Assembly: GCA_035647815.1 (NCBI GenBank)
Contig: DASRMR010000031.1
Coordinates: 1-64,000 of the forward strand
Length of the DNA stretch: 64,000 nt
Direction of reading: 5' to 3'
Origin: JAAYRQ01 sp035647815
GTDB taxonomy: Bacteria > Bacillota > Syntrophomonadia > Syntrophomonadales > Syntrophomonadaceae
Part shown: in pieces, positions 8,724-16,538 of the stretch
Position numbering within the stretch: position 1 is the stretch's first letter
Layout: every line of letters begins with the position of its first letter
Program-made: the position numbers and the translations under genes
The notes under the pieces: model-generated
The model's database searches: none
What the model saw: the letters and a program-made list of their open reading frames with translations, nothing else
What the model was told of the DNA's origin: nothing

Positions 8724-9333
8724 TTCGTTCTCCTCCATTTAAAATAGATTTTACCGGTTCAAAACTTCCTCTATGTATAAGGCAAGGCCCTTTTTCCCAA
8801 ACTGCCTCCATATGTTTTTTCGTTCCATAACCTTTATGTTGAGCAAATCCATATCCCGGAAATAGTCTGTCAAAGTTCTCCATAACATGGTCACGGTCTA
8901 CTTTAGCTATAATAGAAGCACAAGCAATAGATATACTTAAACTATCACCTTTGATAATGTTTTCTTGCTTAATAGTTATATCGTTTAAACTGATCGCATC
9001 GATTAATAATAAGTCTGGTTTTATATTAAGTGATAATATAGCAGTTTTCATAGCTTTTTTAGTAGCATTCAAAATATTGATATCATCTAGTAATGGTGGA
9101 AATACGAAACTAATTGCCCAGTCTACTGCTTGCTGCTTAATTAGGGCAGATAATTCTCCCCTCTTTTTAGCAGTTAGTTTTTTAGAATCATTTATACCCT
9201 CAATAGAGAAGTCTGGGGGTATAATTACTGCTGCAGCTGCTACTGGCCCCGCAATCGGCCCTCTCCCTACTTCATCAACCCCTGCTATGTAACGATAACC
9301 TGATTTGTAAGCTTCCTCTTCGAATTTCCTCAT
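8692..9333 (-). CDS. rnhB: Ribonuclease HII
   Basis: 213 residues, typical length. The catalytic acids are visible in GVDEVGRGPIAGPV (Asp, Glu), LLIDAIS (Asp) and IAKVDRDHVM (Asp), and the basic C-terminal signature is present (GYGFAQHKGYGTKKH). It cleaves the RNA strand of RNA-DNA hybrids, including single ribonucleotides in DNA, in the cytoplasm. It lies between rbgA/capA and ylqG as in other Firmicutes, and its 3' end overlaps the ylqG start, which suggests coupled translation. Confidence 0.95.
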   Translation of the reverse strand: MRKFEEEAYKSGYRYIAGVDEVGRGPIAGPVAAAAVIIPPDFSIEGINDSKKLTAKKRGELSALIKQQAVDWAISFVFPPLLDDINILNATKKAMKTAILSLNIKPDLLLIDAISLNDITIKQENIIKGDSLSISIACASIIAKVDRDHVMENFDRLFPGYGFAQHKGYGTKKHMEAVWEKGPCLIHRGSFEPVKSILNGGERSGAKQSNTFR

Positions 9334-9377
9334 TTAGATAAACCTCTTCCCATCTATTAATATATTAAGTCATTTTT

Positions 9378-10565
9378 TTATTCCTCAATTAACTTATCAG
9401 CATAATAAGGCTCACCTAATCTCGATGTAGTCGTATCTAGAATTGATTCTAATACAGGGAGATCTGTTTTGCTTAAAAATGGTTCATCATCGATCACGAT
9501 TTTCTCAATAGTCTTTTGAACAGGCACTACCCTAAATTCCTTTTTACCATTATTATTGTAGTGATGGGAAAAGGTAGGAGTGTATGATACTTCCTCAAGT
9601 GTGATTCTACCATCATTAAAATCTTTGCTGAATTTAAGTTTTAAAACTATGCCACTATTTCTTTCCACACCACGTTGATGGCTAATGAAATTACCAATAG
9701 CATAAGCTATCACCTTTTTTTGACCATCTATCTCTACAATTTCCATCGGTTGGATAACATGAGGGTGACTACCTATAATAGCATCTGCACCTGCACGAAG
9801 AATTTCTTTAGCTAAGATTTCTTGTTCTTGAGTAGGTTTGATACTATATTCAACCCCCCAATGTAACATAACTATTAATATATCGACTTCTGAACGTATT
9901 GCCTTTATATCGGCTAAAATCTTATCTTCATCTAAAAAGTTAAAGAAAAACTCATAACCTTTAGGTACGGGTATTCCATTGGTTCCATAACCATAACCTA
10001 AGTAGCCCACCTTAACCCCTCGAATATCTTTAATCAAGAACTTTCGGCTTTCTTCCTCAGTCATATATGTACCTACAGTATCTAAGCCAACATCCTTGTA
10101 TATTTGCATAGTTCTTAAAGCAGCAGTAATGCCTTTATCTAAGATGTGATTATTAGATGTTACTATAAGGTCGAATCCGGAATCTTTGAATGTATTAGCT
10201 ATTGCATCCGGGCTATTAAAAACTGGATAGCCAGTATAGACCTTTTCCTTTCCTGCCATAGGTGCTTCAAATGTAACCGCAGCATAGTCTCCTGCCCTGA
10301 TTAAATCTTCTACTTCCCTAAAGTAAGTATCAAAGTTATAGGTGCCATCAGCTTGCAAACCTGCCATTATTTGCGTATTATGCATCAAGCAATCACCAGC
10401 TGCAGTTAGTGTTATAGTTTCTAGCTGTGTTTCTACTTCCTCTGAAGCTATTTCATCACTAATTGCGAGTTCAGGTTCATTATTCCACGGTTGAAAATAT
10501 ATTAATGTGGAAGCAATAATTCCCAAAAAGATTAGCCCACTGACAAAAAGAATAGCCCTTTTCAC
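9378..10565 (-). CDS. CapA-family metallophosphatase-like membrane protein
   Basis: 395 residues. One N-terminal membrane anchor (about 5-25) is followed by an extracellular PGA_cap/CapA domain: GDCLMHN near 58, TSNNHILDKG near 138, LHWGVEY, and GSHPHVIQP near 265. These Asp/His motifs match the metallophosphatase fold. CapA proteins work in poly-gamma-glutamate export or anchoring, but many lone homologues have unknown roles. No capB, capC or pgsE lies nearby, so capsule synthesis should not be assumed. GTG start after GGGGG. It is separated by 193 bases from rbgA and lies on the same strand as rnhB. Confidence 0.8.
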   Translation of the reverse strand: MKRAILFVSGLIFLGIIASTLIYFQPWNNEPELAISDEIASEEVETQLETITLTAAGDCLMHNTQIMAGLQADGTYNFDTYFREVEDLIRAGDYAAVTFEAPMAGKEKVYTGYPVFNSPDAIANTFKDSGFDLIVTSNNHILDKGITAALRTMQIYKDVGLDTVGTYMTEEESRKFLIKDIRGVKVGYLGYGYGTNGIPVPKGYEFFFNFLDEDKILADIKAIRSEVDILIVMLHWGVEYSIKPTQEQEILAKEILRAGADAIIGSHPHVIQPMEIVEIDGQKKVIAYAIGNFISHQRGVERNSGIVLKLKFSKDFNDGRITLEEVSYTPTFSHHYNNNGKKEFRVVPVQKTIEKIVIDDEPFLSKTDLPVLESILDTTTSRLGEPYYADKLIEE

Positions 10566-10758
10566 ATTATAGCCCCCATTTTCCTTAAAATAAACTTCCC
10601 TCTTATTTTACCTTTTATCATCTACTTAGTCTTTAAGAAAGTCATAAGTATAGTTAAAATATGAATAAAAAAAGAGTGTCCCTCTATATTATTAGGAAGG
10701 AAACCCTCAGGTTTAGATTAACTCATAAATTAATAATCTGATAAATTCTCGGTCTTAT
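10566..10758. other. Spacer between rbgA and the CapA gene
   Basis: 193 bases without a gene. On the minus strand a short stem (AGAG/CTCT) followed by seven T residues near 10668-10682 could be a weak terminator or part of a larger one, but the stem is too small for a firm call. No clear promoter was identified for the CapA gene. Confidence 0.3.
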
Positions 10759-11595
10759 TTAATCTAAGCAAATATGTGCAATGTTGCCTTTTCGAAAATC
10801 ATTTAACAAGACTGCAGAAGTCAACTCGAGGTTTAATTCTCCACCTTTGACTAGGTGCCCTTTTTTACGCGAAATTGCTTGAAGTACTTCTTCACTAGTT
10901 CCATCGATAGAATCTAATTTGAATTTACTTTGCAATGCTTCTGGAGCAATTTTCCGCAAAACTCCGATTAAAAATAATGCTACATTATATTCATTATAAG
11001 CATTTTCGCCAATTATATTTAATAAGCTCAACTTATAGCCTTGTTCTTCATCTTTAATTTTAGGCCACATTAATCCTGGTGTATCCATAAACTCTATATC
11101 TTCTCTTACCCGAATCCATTGCTTACCTTTTGTTACTCCAGGCTTAGCACCAGTTCTAGCAATTTTTTTACCTACCATGCAGTTTAGAAATGTTGATTTA
11201 CCAACATTCGGTACCCCTACTACCATTACACGAGCCGGCCTTACTCTCCTACCTCTTTCAAGCATCTGATCAGCGATAGGTTTATAAACTTTTCTTAGTT
11301 CATGCAAAACTTCCTTAGATCCTTTTCCCGTAATGGAATCAATAGGTACTACTGCAAAGCTTTCACTGCGTAATGTTTTTAAATAACTTTGTACTTTTTC
11401 GGGTGCAGCTAAATCCATTTTATTTAAAACTAATATTATCGGTTTATTACCGACAATCGCTTCCAGATCCATATTCCGGCATGAAAAAGGTGCCCTAGCA
11501 TCTAGTAGCATAACTACAACATCAACTAGTTTTAGATTTTCTTTTATTTCCCTTTTGGCTTTAACCATATGTCCAGGATACCAGTTGATTGACAT
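10759..11595 (-). CDS. rbgA: Ribosome biogenesis GTPase RbgA/YlqF
   Basis: 278 residues, typical length. It is a circularly permuted GTPase: the G4 motif NKMDLA (near 58) comes before the P-loop GVPNVGKST (near 126) and G3 DTPG (near 170), which is diagnostic of the YlqF/YawG group. The C-terminal RNA-binding domain follows. RbgA acts in late assembly of the 50S subunit. GGAGG lies 9 bases before the ATG. It follows rplS on the same strand after a strong hairpin terminator, so its transcription may be read-through or from its own promoter. Confidence 0.95.
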   Translation of the reverse strand: MSINWYPGHMVKAKREIKENLKLVDVVVMLLDARAPFSCRNMDLEAIVGNKPIILVLNKMDLAAPEKVQSYLKTLRSESFAVVPIDSITGKGSKEVLHELRKVYKPIADQMLERGRRVRPARVMVVGVPNVGKSTFLNCMVGKKIARTGAKPGVTKGKQWIRVREDIEFMDTPGLMWPKIKDEEQGYKLSLLNIIGENAYNEYNVALFLIGVLRKIAPEALQSKFKLDSIDGTSEEVLQAISRKKGHLVKGGELNLELTSAVLLNDFRKGNIAHICLD

Positions 11596-11612
11596 TTCTT
11601 AACCTCCACATA

Positions 11613-11642
11613 TAAAAAAGAATACCATATGGTATTCTTTTT
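11613..11642 (-). terminator. Terminator after rplS
   Basis: A perfect 18-base palindrome GAATACCATATGGTATTC (11620-11637) is flanked by six A and five T residues, so it can terminate in either direction. It lies 14 bases after the rplS stop codon. Confidence 0.85.
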
Positions 11643-11656
11643 CGAGCAAATTAAAT

Positions 11657-12007
11657 TTAATATCTTCCTTTTTCCTTAACCCTAGCTTTTTTACCTGCTA
11701 AACCACGTAAGTAGTACAGACGTGCTCTACGCACTTTCCCCCTACGAGTAACTTCTACAGCAGCAATCTTTGGTGAATGCATAGGAAAGGTTCTTTCAAC
11801 TGCTACACCGAAGGAAAGTCTACGCACAGTAAAAGTCTGTGATAATCCATCACCACGGACCTTCAGAACTGTTCCTTCAAATATTTGAATTCTTTCCCTA
11901 GTTCCTTCAACTACTTTATACATTACTTTAACTGTATCACCAGGGGCAAAATCAGCCATATCCTTGTTTAGATATTCGTCTTCAATTGATCTAATTATAT
12001 TATTCAT
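11657..12007 (-). CDS. rplS: 50S ribosomal protein L19
   Basis: 116 residues when started at the ATG at 12007, which has GGAGGT 8 bases upstream; the longer in-frame extension to 12073 reads through the leader and is rejected. Conserved features include the KVMYKVVEG region, IQIFEGTV and the basic tail KVRRARLYYLRG. L19 sits at the 30S-50S interface. The gene follows trmD and an RNA methyltransferase, the normal order, but has its own promoter and a structured leader, so its expression can be set apart from the upstream genes. Confidence 0.97.
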   Translation of the reverse strand: MNNIIRSIEDEYLNKDMADFAPGDTVKVMYKVVEGTRERIQIFEGTVLKVRGDGLSQTFTVRRLSFGVAVERTFPMHSPKIAAVEVTRRGKVRRARLYYLRGLAGKKARVKEKGRY

Positions 12008-12080
12008 CTCGGTACCTCCTTCCAGTAAGGTGTTCTTACATTTTATATAATGCAGCGGACCACCATAATGCATAGAACAC
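12008..12080 (-). promoter_or_regulatory. L19-type ribosomal protein leader
   Basis: Between the promoter and the rplS ribosome site the minus strand can fold as GTTCTATGCATT ... AATGTAAGAAC, with the segment TGGTGGTCCGCTGC inside. This matches, from memory, the general look of the L19 leader described in low-GC Firmicutes (Rfam L19_leader), thought to give autoregulation by L19. The fold was drawn by eye; assignment to the family is inference. Confidence 0.55.
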
Positions 12081-12085
12081 AGGTT

Positions 12086-12115
12086 ATTATATCATAGTAC
12101 TAGGGACGACTTCAA
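12086..12115 (-). promoter_or_regulatory. Sigma-A promoter of rplS
   Basis: TTGAAG (12110-12115) and TATAAT (12086-12091) are spaced by 18 bases on the minus strand, just upstream of the leader. It lies outside the coding sequence of the upstream methyltransferase. Confidence 0.65.
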
Positions 12116-12138
12116 GAAGTTTTATGGATACCTAATCT

Positions 12139-12720
12139 TTACTCTCCTTGAAACCAATACTCCCCTAATAAACGGTCTAATATTATAGCAACTGCACTTC
12201 GAACTGAAAGGTGATTGTAACTTCTATCTTTTTCAATCGGCTCTAATATATAATCACTTTCTTCTAAAAGTTCGGCTTGAAGGCCCCAACCAGTTCCAAA
12301 CAATATTAGGAATACTTGTTCTTCTTCATATATTTCAGACTTCAACCTCTTATATGTGACTGTATTAAAATGTGTCTTGGCATCTGTAGATACTACAATA
12401 ACTTCTTTACCAGTTTTTAATGCAATCTCTTCTTTTGCCTCTTCTAGAGTGTTTATAGGAGCAAGAATAGTAAAAGCTTCCTTGCGATCTGGATTATATG
12501 TGCCTCCATAACCATCTTGCCAATAACTAACTATCTCTTTTAATAATCCATGTTGGTTATCATAAGGATGTACTATGAAAAATTTTTCCACATCATAAGT
12601 TCTAGCTACTCTAGCAATATCATGTAAATCTAAATTCGTAACCGAGGTTGTCACTATCTCCATTTTTTTATTGTACACAGGGTAATGTAGTAATGCTATA
12701 TATACTTTCGCTTTTCTCAA
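12139..12720 (-). CDS. SPOUT-like RNA methyltransferase (PF09936 type)
   Basis: 193 residues. It matches the small SAM-dependent RNA methyltransferase family found beside trmD in Thermotoga and several clostridia (Pfam Methyltrn_RNA_4). Visible features are the N-terminal strand AKVYIALLHYPVYNK, the middle IVVSTDAK, and a C-terminal cofactor-knot region LILFGTGWGL to DRSYNHLSVRSAVAI, as in SPOUT enzymes. The target RNA is not known to me. It starts 5 bases after the trmD stop codon, so the two are probably cotranslated. Confidence 0.8.
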   Translation of the reverse strand: MRKAKVYIALLHYPVYNKKMEIVTTSVTNLDLHDIARVARTYDVEKFFIVHPYDNQHGLLKEIVSYWQDGYGGTYNPDRKEAFTILAPINTLEEAKEEIALKTGKEVIVVSTDAKTHFNTVTYKRLKSEIYEEEQVFLILFGTGWGLQAELLEESDYILEPIEKDRSYNHLSVRSAVAIILDRLLGEYWFQGE

Positions 12721-12725
12721 ACTAC

Positions 12726-13451
12726 TTACTCCCTATCGAATATTATTTCCATTAGTAGCTTTTTTTCTTCTTGAGTATACTCTCTATTAATGAGCAAATC
12801 GGGTCTTTTTAAAAAGGTGTTTAATAAACTCTGTTTTTTTCGCCATAATCTTATGTTTTCGTGATGACCTGATAGTAAAATTTCAGGTACACTTTTATCC
12901 TCATATGTCTGGGGTCTAGTGTAATGCGGGTATTCTAACAAAGAACTATCAAAGGATTCTTCCTCGACTGATCTATCATCACCTAAAACACCCGGAATTA
13001 ATCTTACTAGTGCATCTACTAATACTAAAGCAGGGATTTCTCCCCCAGTTAATATATAATCGCCGATAGAAACTTCCTCATCGATTAAGTCCATTGTTCG
13101 GTTATCAATACCTTCGTAATGACCACACAGAAGTACTAAATGTGGTTTTTCGCTTAACTCTACAACCTTTTCCTGTACTAATGGCTTACCTTGTGGTGAC
13201 ATGTATATTGTCCAAGTATTTTCTTTTTTCAAGCTCTGGATGGCCCTACTTAATACATCAGCTTTCATGACCATGCCACAACCACCCCCATAAGGGGAAT
13301 CATCGACTTGGCGATGTTTATCTATGGCATAATCACGAATATTGACAGTGTTTAGATCAACTAATTCCTTGGCTCTAGCCCTTTTTATAATGCTATTATC
13401 AAATGGAGAATCAAACATCTCCGGAAATAATGTAAGTATGTCAACAATCAT
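12726..13451 (-). CDS. trmD: tRNA (guanine-N1-)-methyltransferase
   Basis: 241 residues, normal length. The trefoil-knot SAM site is visible as LCGHYEGIDNR (near 110) and IGDYILTGGEIPALVLVDA. The C-terminal RNA-binding part (LLEYPHYTRP, then GHHENIRLWR) is intact. TrmD makes m1G37 in tRNAs and so prevents +1 frameshifts. An AGGA ribosome site precedes the ATG. It sits between rimM and the PF09936 methyltransferase in the standard ribosomal operon. Confidence 0.97.
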   Translation of the reverse strand: MIVDILTLFPEMFDSPFDNSIIKRARAKELVDLNTVNIRDYAIDKHRQVDDSPYGGGCGMVMKADVLSRAIQSLKKENTWTIYMSPQGKPLVQEKVVELSEKPHLVLLCGHYEGIDNRTMDLIDEEVSIGDYILTGGEIPALVLVDALVRLIPGVLGDDRSVEEESFDSSLLEYPHYTRPQTYEDKSVPEILLSGHHENIRLWRKKQSLLNTFLKRPDLLINREYTQEEKKLLMEIIFDRE

Positions 13452-13468
13452 AGTTCCTCCGCATAATC

Positions 13469-13999
13469 TTATTCATCTATTAACCCTTCTAATAATTCTA
13501 CTCGCATAATATTAGTTTCTACATCGACAGCTTTAATAACTTGTTTAATAGCAGGAATTAGGATTTCACCATACTTTTCCGATTTTATTATATAAACATC
13601 ATTAGCACCTGTTTCTAAAACAGCAGTTAATTTACCTAAATGACCACGTTTATCATCATAAACATCCATACCTTCCAGCTGAAAATGATAATAATATCCT
13701 TCCGGCAATGGATAGACCTCATCTTCTGTTATTTTCAGAAAAGCATTCTTGTATTTTGCCGCTAATTCCTTGTTTTCAATTCCATCCAACTTTATCAAGA
13801 TTAATTGATTATGAGCTTTAGTAGCTTGCACTAGAAATTCCTCAATTTTTTCTCCGTGAGCTAAGTGCACCTTTTCCAAACTATTAAATCTTTCCGGAAA
13901 ATCCGTTAGAATTTGTACTTTCATCATGCCCTTATAGCCAAAAGTGCCCACAATTTTACCAATAGCTATGAGCTCATTTTTATCCAACCTAGCATTCAC
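13469..13999 (-). CDS. rimM: 16S rRNA processing protein RimM
   Basis: About 176 residues: an N-terminal RimM beta barrel (IGKIVGTFGYKGMMKV) and a C-terminal PRC barrel (GANDVYIIKS to ILIPAIKQVI). It helps maturation of the 30S head and binds S19. The first in-frame GTG at 13999 overlaps its AGGAG; the TTG at 13987 (11 bases after AGGAG) is an alternative start that removes four residues. It is followed 17 bases later by trmD. Confidence 0.94.
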   Translation of the reverse strand: MNARLDKNELIAIGKIVGTFGYKGMMKVQILTDFPERFNSLEKVHLAHGEKIEEFLVQATKAHNQLILIKLDGIENKELAAKYKNAFLKITEDEVYPLPEGYYYHFQLEGMDVYDDKRGHLGKLTAVLETGANDVYIIKSEKYGEILIPAIKQVIKAVDVETNIMRVELLEGLIDE

Positions 14000-14028
14000 T
14001 CCTATTATATTAAGGTCCGAATAAAACG

Positions 14029-14050
14029 GATAGGGCTATATAGCCCTATC
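14029..14050 (-). promoter_or_regulatory. Hairpin at the khpA stop codon
   Basis: GATAGGGCTATATAGCCCTATC is a perfect 22-base palindrome that contains the khpA TAG stop. On the minus strand only a poor T-run (CCGTTTTATTC) follows, so it may be a weak attenuator or an RNA-stability element between khpA and rimM. Confidence 0.5.
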
Positions 14051-14276
14051 TTAATATCTCAACTGCAACTCTTTTTCCTTCTTTTGTAGCTGTCGCCCGA
14101 GTCATGGCACGAATAGCTTTAGCGATTCTTCCTTTTTTACCTATTACTTTGCCCATATCTTCTTGAGCTACCCTAAGTTCTATGATTATTGACCTTTCAC
14201 CTTCAACTTCGGTAACCTCAACTTCTTCGGGTTTATCTACTAGACCTTTGGCAATATATTCAACTAATTCTTTCAA
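14046..14276 (-). CDS. khpA: KH-domain RNA-binding protein KhpA (YlqC)
   Basis: 76 residues forming a single KH domain with the GxxG loop GKKGRI (about residues 46-51). In Gram-positive bacteria it partners with KhpB and affects cell division and small-RNA function. TTG start with GGGGGTGA 5 bases upstream. It lies between rpsP and rimM, the conserved position. Its stop codon falls inside a perfect palindrome. Confidence 0.93.
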   Translation of the reverse strand: MKELVEYIAKGLVDKPEEVEVTEVEGERSIIIELRVAQEDMGKVIGKKGRIAKAIRAMTRATATKEGKRVAVEILR

Positions 14277-14301
14277 TTATTTCACCCCCTGAACCTAATG
14301 C

Positions 14302-14568
14302 TTATTTGCGAGTCTCAGCAAATTTAGCCATAATACCTTGTCTTTTAAAAAGGGATTTAACTGTATCAGAAGGCTTAGCACCATCAGCTAGCCATTTCAA
14401 TGCTCTTTCTTCATCAACTTTTATAATTGCTGGATTAGTAGATGGATCATAATGACCAATTTCTTCAATAAACTTACCATCTCTTGGTGCACGCGAATCT
14501 GCTACTACCATTCTATAGAACGGTCTTTTTTTAGCACCCATCCTTTTCAATCTAATTGTAGTCGCCAT
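14302..14568 (-). CDS. rpsP: 30S ribosomal protein S16
   Basis: 88 residues with the S16 N-terminus TIRLKRMGAKKRPFYRMVV and the GxYDP-like segment EEIGHYDPSTNP. A good GGAGGTG ribosome site precedes the ATG. It lies between ffh and khpA in the expected order. S16 is needed for 30S assembly. Confidence 0.97.
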   Translation of the reverse strand: MATTIRLKRMGAKKRPFYRMVVADSRAPRDGKFIEEIGHYDPSTNPAIIKVDEERALKWLADGAKPSDTVKSLFKRQGIMAKFAETRK

Positions 14569-14605
14569 ATATCTTCACCTCCTCATCATCTGGTAATTAT
14601 TATAT

Positions 14606-15949
14606 CTAAAAAGGAAATTTCATAGGTGGCATGTTGCCTTTTTTTCCCTTTTTGCCTAAATCGGTAAACTGCTTCATCATTTTTTTAGATTCTTCAAATT
14701 GTTTAAGCAAGCGGTTAACATCTTGCACTTTCGAACCACTACCACGAGCAATTCTCTTTTTTCGACTACCATTTATAATACTAGATTCTTGTCTTTCCTC
14801 TAGTGTCATAGATCTTATGATAGCTTCTATACGTAGTAATTCTCTTTCATCAAAATCACCCTGGCTAGCTTTTAGTTGCTTTTTCATACCAGGTATCATT
14901 CCTAGTAAATCTTCTAGTGGCCCCATCGATCTGACTTGTTGGAGCTGATCTAGAAAATCTTCTAAGGTAAATTCTTGTTGCCTTATTTTTCTTTCCATTT
15001 CTTTAGCTTTATCTTCATCTATATTAGCCTGAGCCTTTTCCACCAAACTTAAAACATCGCCCATCCCTAGTATGCGTGATGCCATACGATCAGGGTGAAA
15101 AACCTCTAAAGCATCTAACTTTTCTCCCATGCCCACAAACTTGATAGGACAGCCTGTAACTGCTTTTACTGATAGTGCCGCCCCTCCCCTAGTATCACCA
15201 TCTAGCTTGGTTAATACTAGACCAGTTAAACCTAAATCTTCATTAAAGGATTCAGCTATGTTAACTGCATCTTGTCCTGTCATGGCATCTACTACTAGCA
15301 AAATTTCATCTGGATTAACTGCTGATTTAATCTGTTTGAGTTCGCCCATTAATTCTTCATCAACATGTAGGCGACCAGCTGTATCTATTATCACGATATC
15401 TCTATTGTTACTTTTAGCGTTTTCTATTGAAGCTTTAGCAATATCTATCGGATTACCCTGTCCCATCGAAAATACAGGTGTTTTAATCTGTTCACCTAAG
15501 ACTTGTAATTGTTTAATAGCAGCAGGTCGGTAAACATCAGCAGCTACTAACAATGGTCTTCTGCCTTGCTTTAATAAGCTTTTGGCTAATTTAGCAACAG
15601 ATGTAGTTTTACCTGCTCCTTGCAAACCAACAGCCATAATTACTGCAGGTGTTTTAGATGATAAACTAAGCTTACTCTCGGTGCCCCCCATTAAAACAGT
15701 CATTTCATCATGAACTATTTTAACTATCTGCTGTCCAGGGGTTAAACTTTCTAGAACTTCTTGCCCTACAGCTCTATCTTTTACTCGATTAGTAAAGTCT
15801 TTAACTACTTTAAAGTTTACATCTGCTTCTAGTAATGCTAGACGAACCTCACGCATCGCTGTTTTTACATCATCTTCACTAATTTTGCCTTTGCCACGCA
15901 ATTTTTTGAAGATATCCTGAAGTCTATCTGACAAACCTTCAAATGCCAC
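14606..15949 (-). CDS. ffh: Signal recognition particle protein Ffh
   Basis: 447 residues. The N domain (1-90) is followed by the SRP GTPase G domain with GLQGAGKTT (near 107), DTAGR (near 189) and TKLDGD (near 249). The methionine-rich M domain includes LGMIPGMKKQ and ends with a GKKGNMPPMKF tail. It binds signal sequences and the 4.5S RNA at the ribosome. GTG start with AAGGAG. It lies 19 bases after ylxM, whose product is thought to stimulate the SRP RNA-Ffh system. Confidence 0.98.
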   Translation of the reverse strand: MAFEGLSDRLQDIFKKLRGKGKISEDDVKTAMREVRLALLEADVNFKVVKDFTNRVKDRAVGQEVLESLTPGQQIVKIVHDEMTVLMGGTESKLSLSSKTPAVIMAVGLQGAGKTTSVAKLAKSLLKQGRRPLLVAADVYRPAAIKQLQVLGEQIKTPVFSMGQGNPIDIAKASIENAKSNNRDIVIIDTAGRLHVDEELMGELKQIKSAVNPDEILLVVDAMTGQDAVNIAESFNEDLGLTGLVLTKLDGDTRGGAALSVKAVTGCPIKFVGMGEKLDALEVFHPDRMASRILGMGDVLSLVEKAQANIDEDKAKEMERKIRQQEFTLEDFLDQLQQVRSMGPLEDLLGMIPGMKKQLKASQGDFDERELLRIEAIIRSMTLEERQESSIINGSRKKRIARGSGSKVQDVNRLLKQFEESKKMMKQFTDLGKKGKKGNMPPMKFPF

Positions 15950-15968
15950 TTTATCACTCCTTTACTAT

Positions 15969-16313
15969 CTACACCTCTTCTATAATCTCTCGCAAAATCT
16001 TTAAAGCATTGCTTATATATGGCTCATTCGATTCCTCTTCACTATTAAGTAACATATATATTTCTTCCAGTTTTTCGCTAGTGTTAACAAATTTTCTAAC
16101 TAAGCCTAATTTCTTTTCGTAGCTTATTAACGAATTTTCAGATCTTTTCAATAAATCGAAAATAGCTTGCCTAGTGACATTTAGGCTTTCACCTATTTCT
16201 GAAAGTGACCAATCATTTTCATAATATAAGTTTAAAACATGTTGCTGTTTTTTAGTTAATAAAGGTCCATAAAAATCTTTTAATATTACCATATTGGCAG
16301 TCTTTTCTGGCAT
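15969..16313 (-). CDS. ylxM: YlxM-family helix-turn-helix protein
   Basis: 114 residues with a sigma-70 region-4-like helix-turn-helix (LTKKQQHVLNLYYENDWSL, then ALNVTRQAI-like NVTRQAIFDLLKR). Members of this family lie immediately before ffh, and in streptococci YlxM acts as an SRP accessory protein. AAGGAG precedes the ATG by 10 bases. A promoter is visible 50 bases upstream, making it the first gene of the ffh operon. Confidence 0.9.
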   Translation of the reverse strand: MPEKTANMVILKDFYGPLLTKKQQHVLNLYYENDWSLSEIGESLNVTRQAIFDLLKRSENSLISYEKKLGLVRKFVNTSEKLEEIYMLLNSEEESNEPYISNALKILREIIEEV

Positions 16314-16329
16314 CTTCTATTAGCTCCTT

Positions 16330-16355
16330 AGCGTAAAGCATATTCCCTTTACGTT
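16330..16355 (-). promoter_or_regulatory. Inverted repeat in the ylxM leader
   Basis: CGTAAAG (332-338 of 16 kb) and CTTTACG (16347-16353) form a 7-base inverted repeat around 8 bases, extended by one G-T and one A-T pair. It lies between the promoter and the ylxM ribosome site. It could be an operator or a small RNA hairpin; nothing in the sequence decides. Confidence 0.35.
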
Positions 16356-16359
16356 ATGG

Positions 16360-16388
16360 AGTTTATCCTATAAAAATAGATTAGTCAA
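16360..16388 (-). promoter_or_regulatory. Sigma-A promoter of the ylxM-ffh operon
   Basis: TTGACT (16383-16388) and TAAACT (16360-16365) are separated by exactly 17 bases on the minus strand, about 45 bases before the ylxM ATG. Confidence 0.75.
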
Positions 16389-16503
16389 CTAAATCCAAAT
16401 ATTTCTGGCCCTTGACTCGTATTTACTTTAAATTATGGATAAGTTGTAAGGAAGTTTTCATAATAAGGCAGCTGGGCCTTAGGAGTAAGTTGCTATAAAG
16501 TAC

Positions 16504-16538
16504 AAAAAGGCGGCTACTTTGTGGTAGCCGCCTTTTTT
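16504..16538 (-). terminator. Terminator of the acyl-CoA synthetase gene
   Basis: AAAGGCGGCTAC and TGTAGCC-type arms (GGTAGCCGCCTTT) form a GC-rich stem around TTTG. The minus-strand 3' side ends in five T residues. It begins directly after the stop codon at 16539. Confidence 0.9.

Noticed and set aside
9378..10565. Capsule (poly-gamma-glutamate) biosynthesis locus
   Set aside because: Only a CapA-like protein is present; no capB, capC or pgsE lies nearby.
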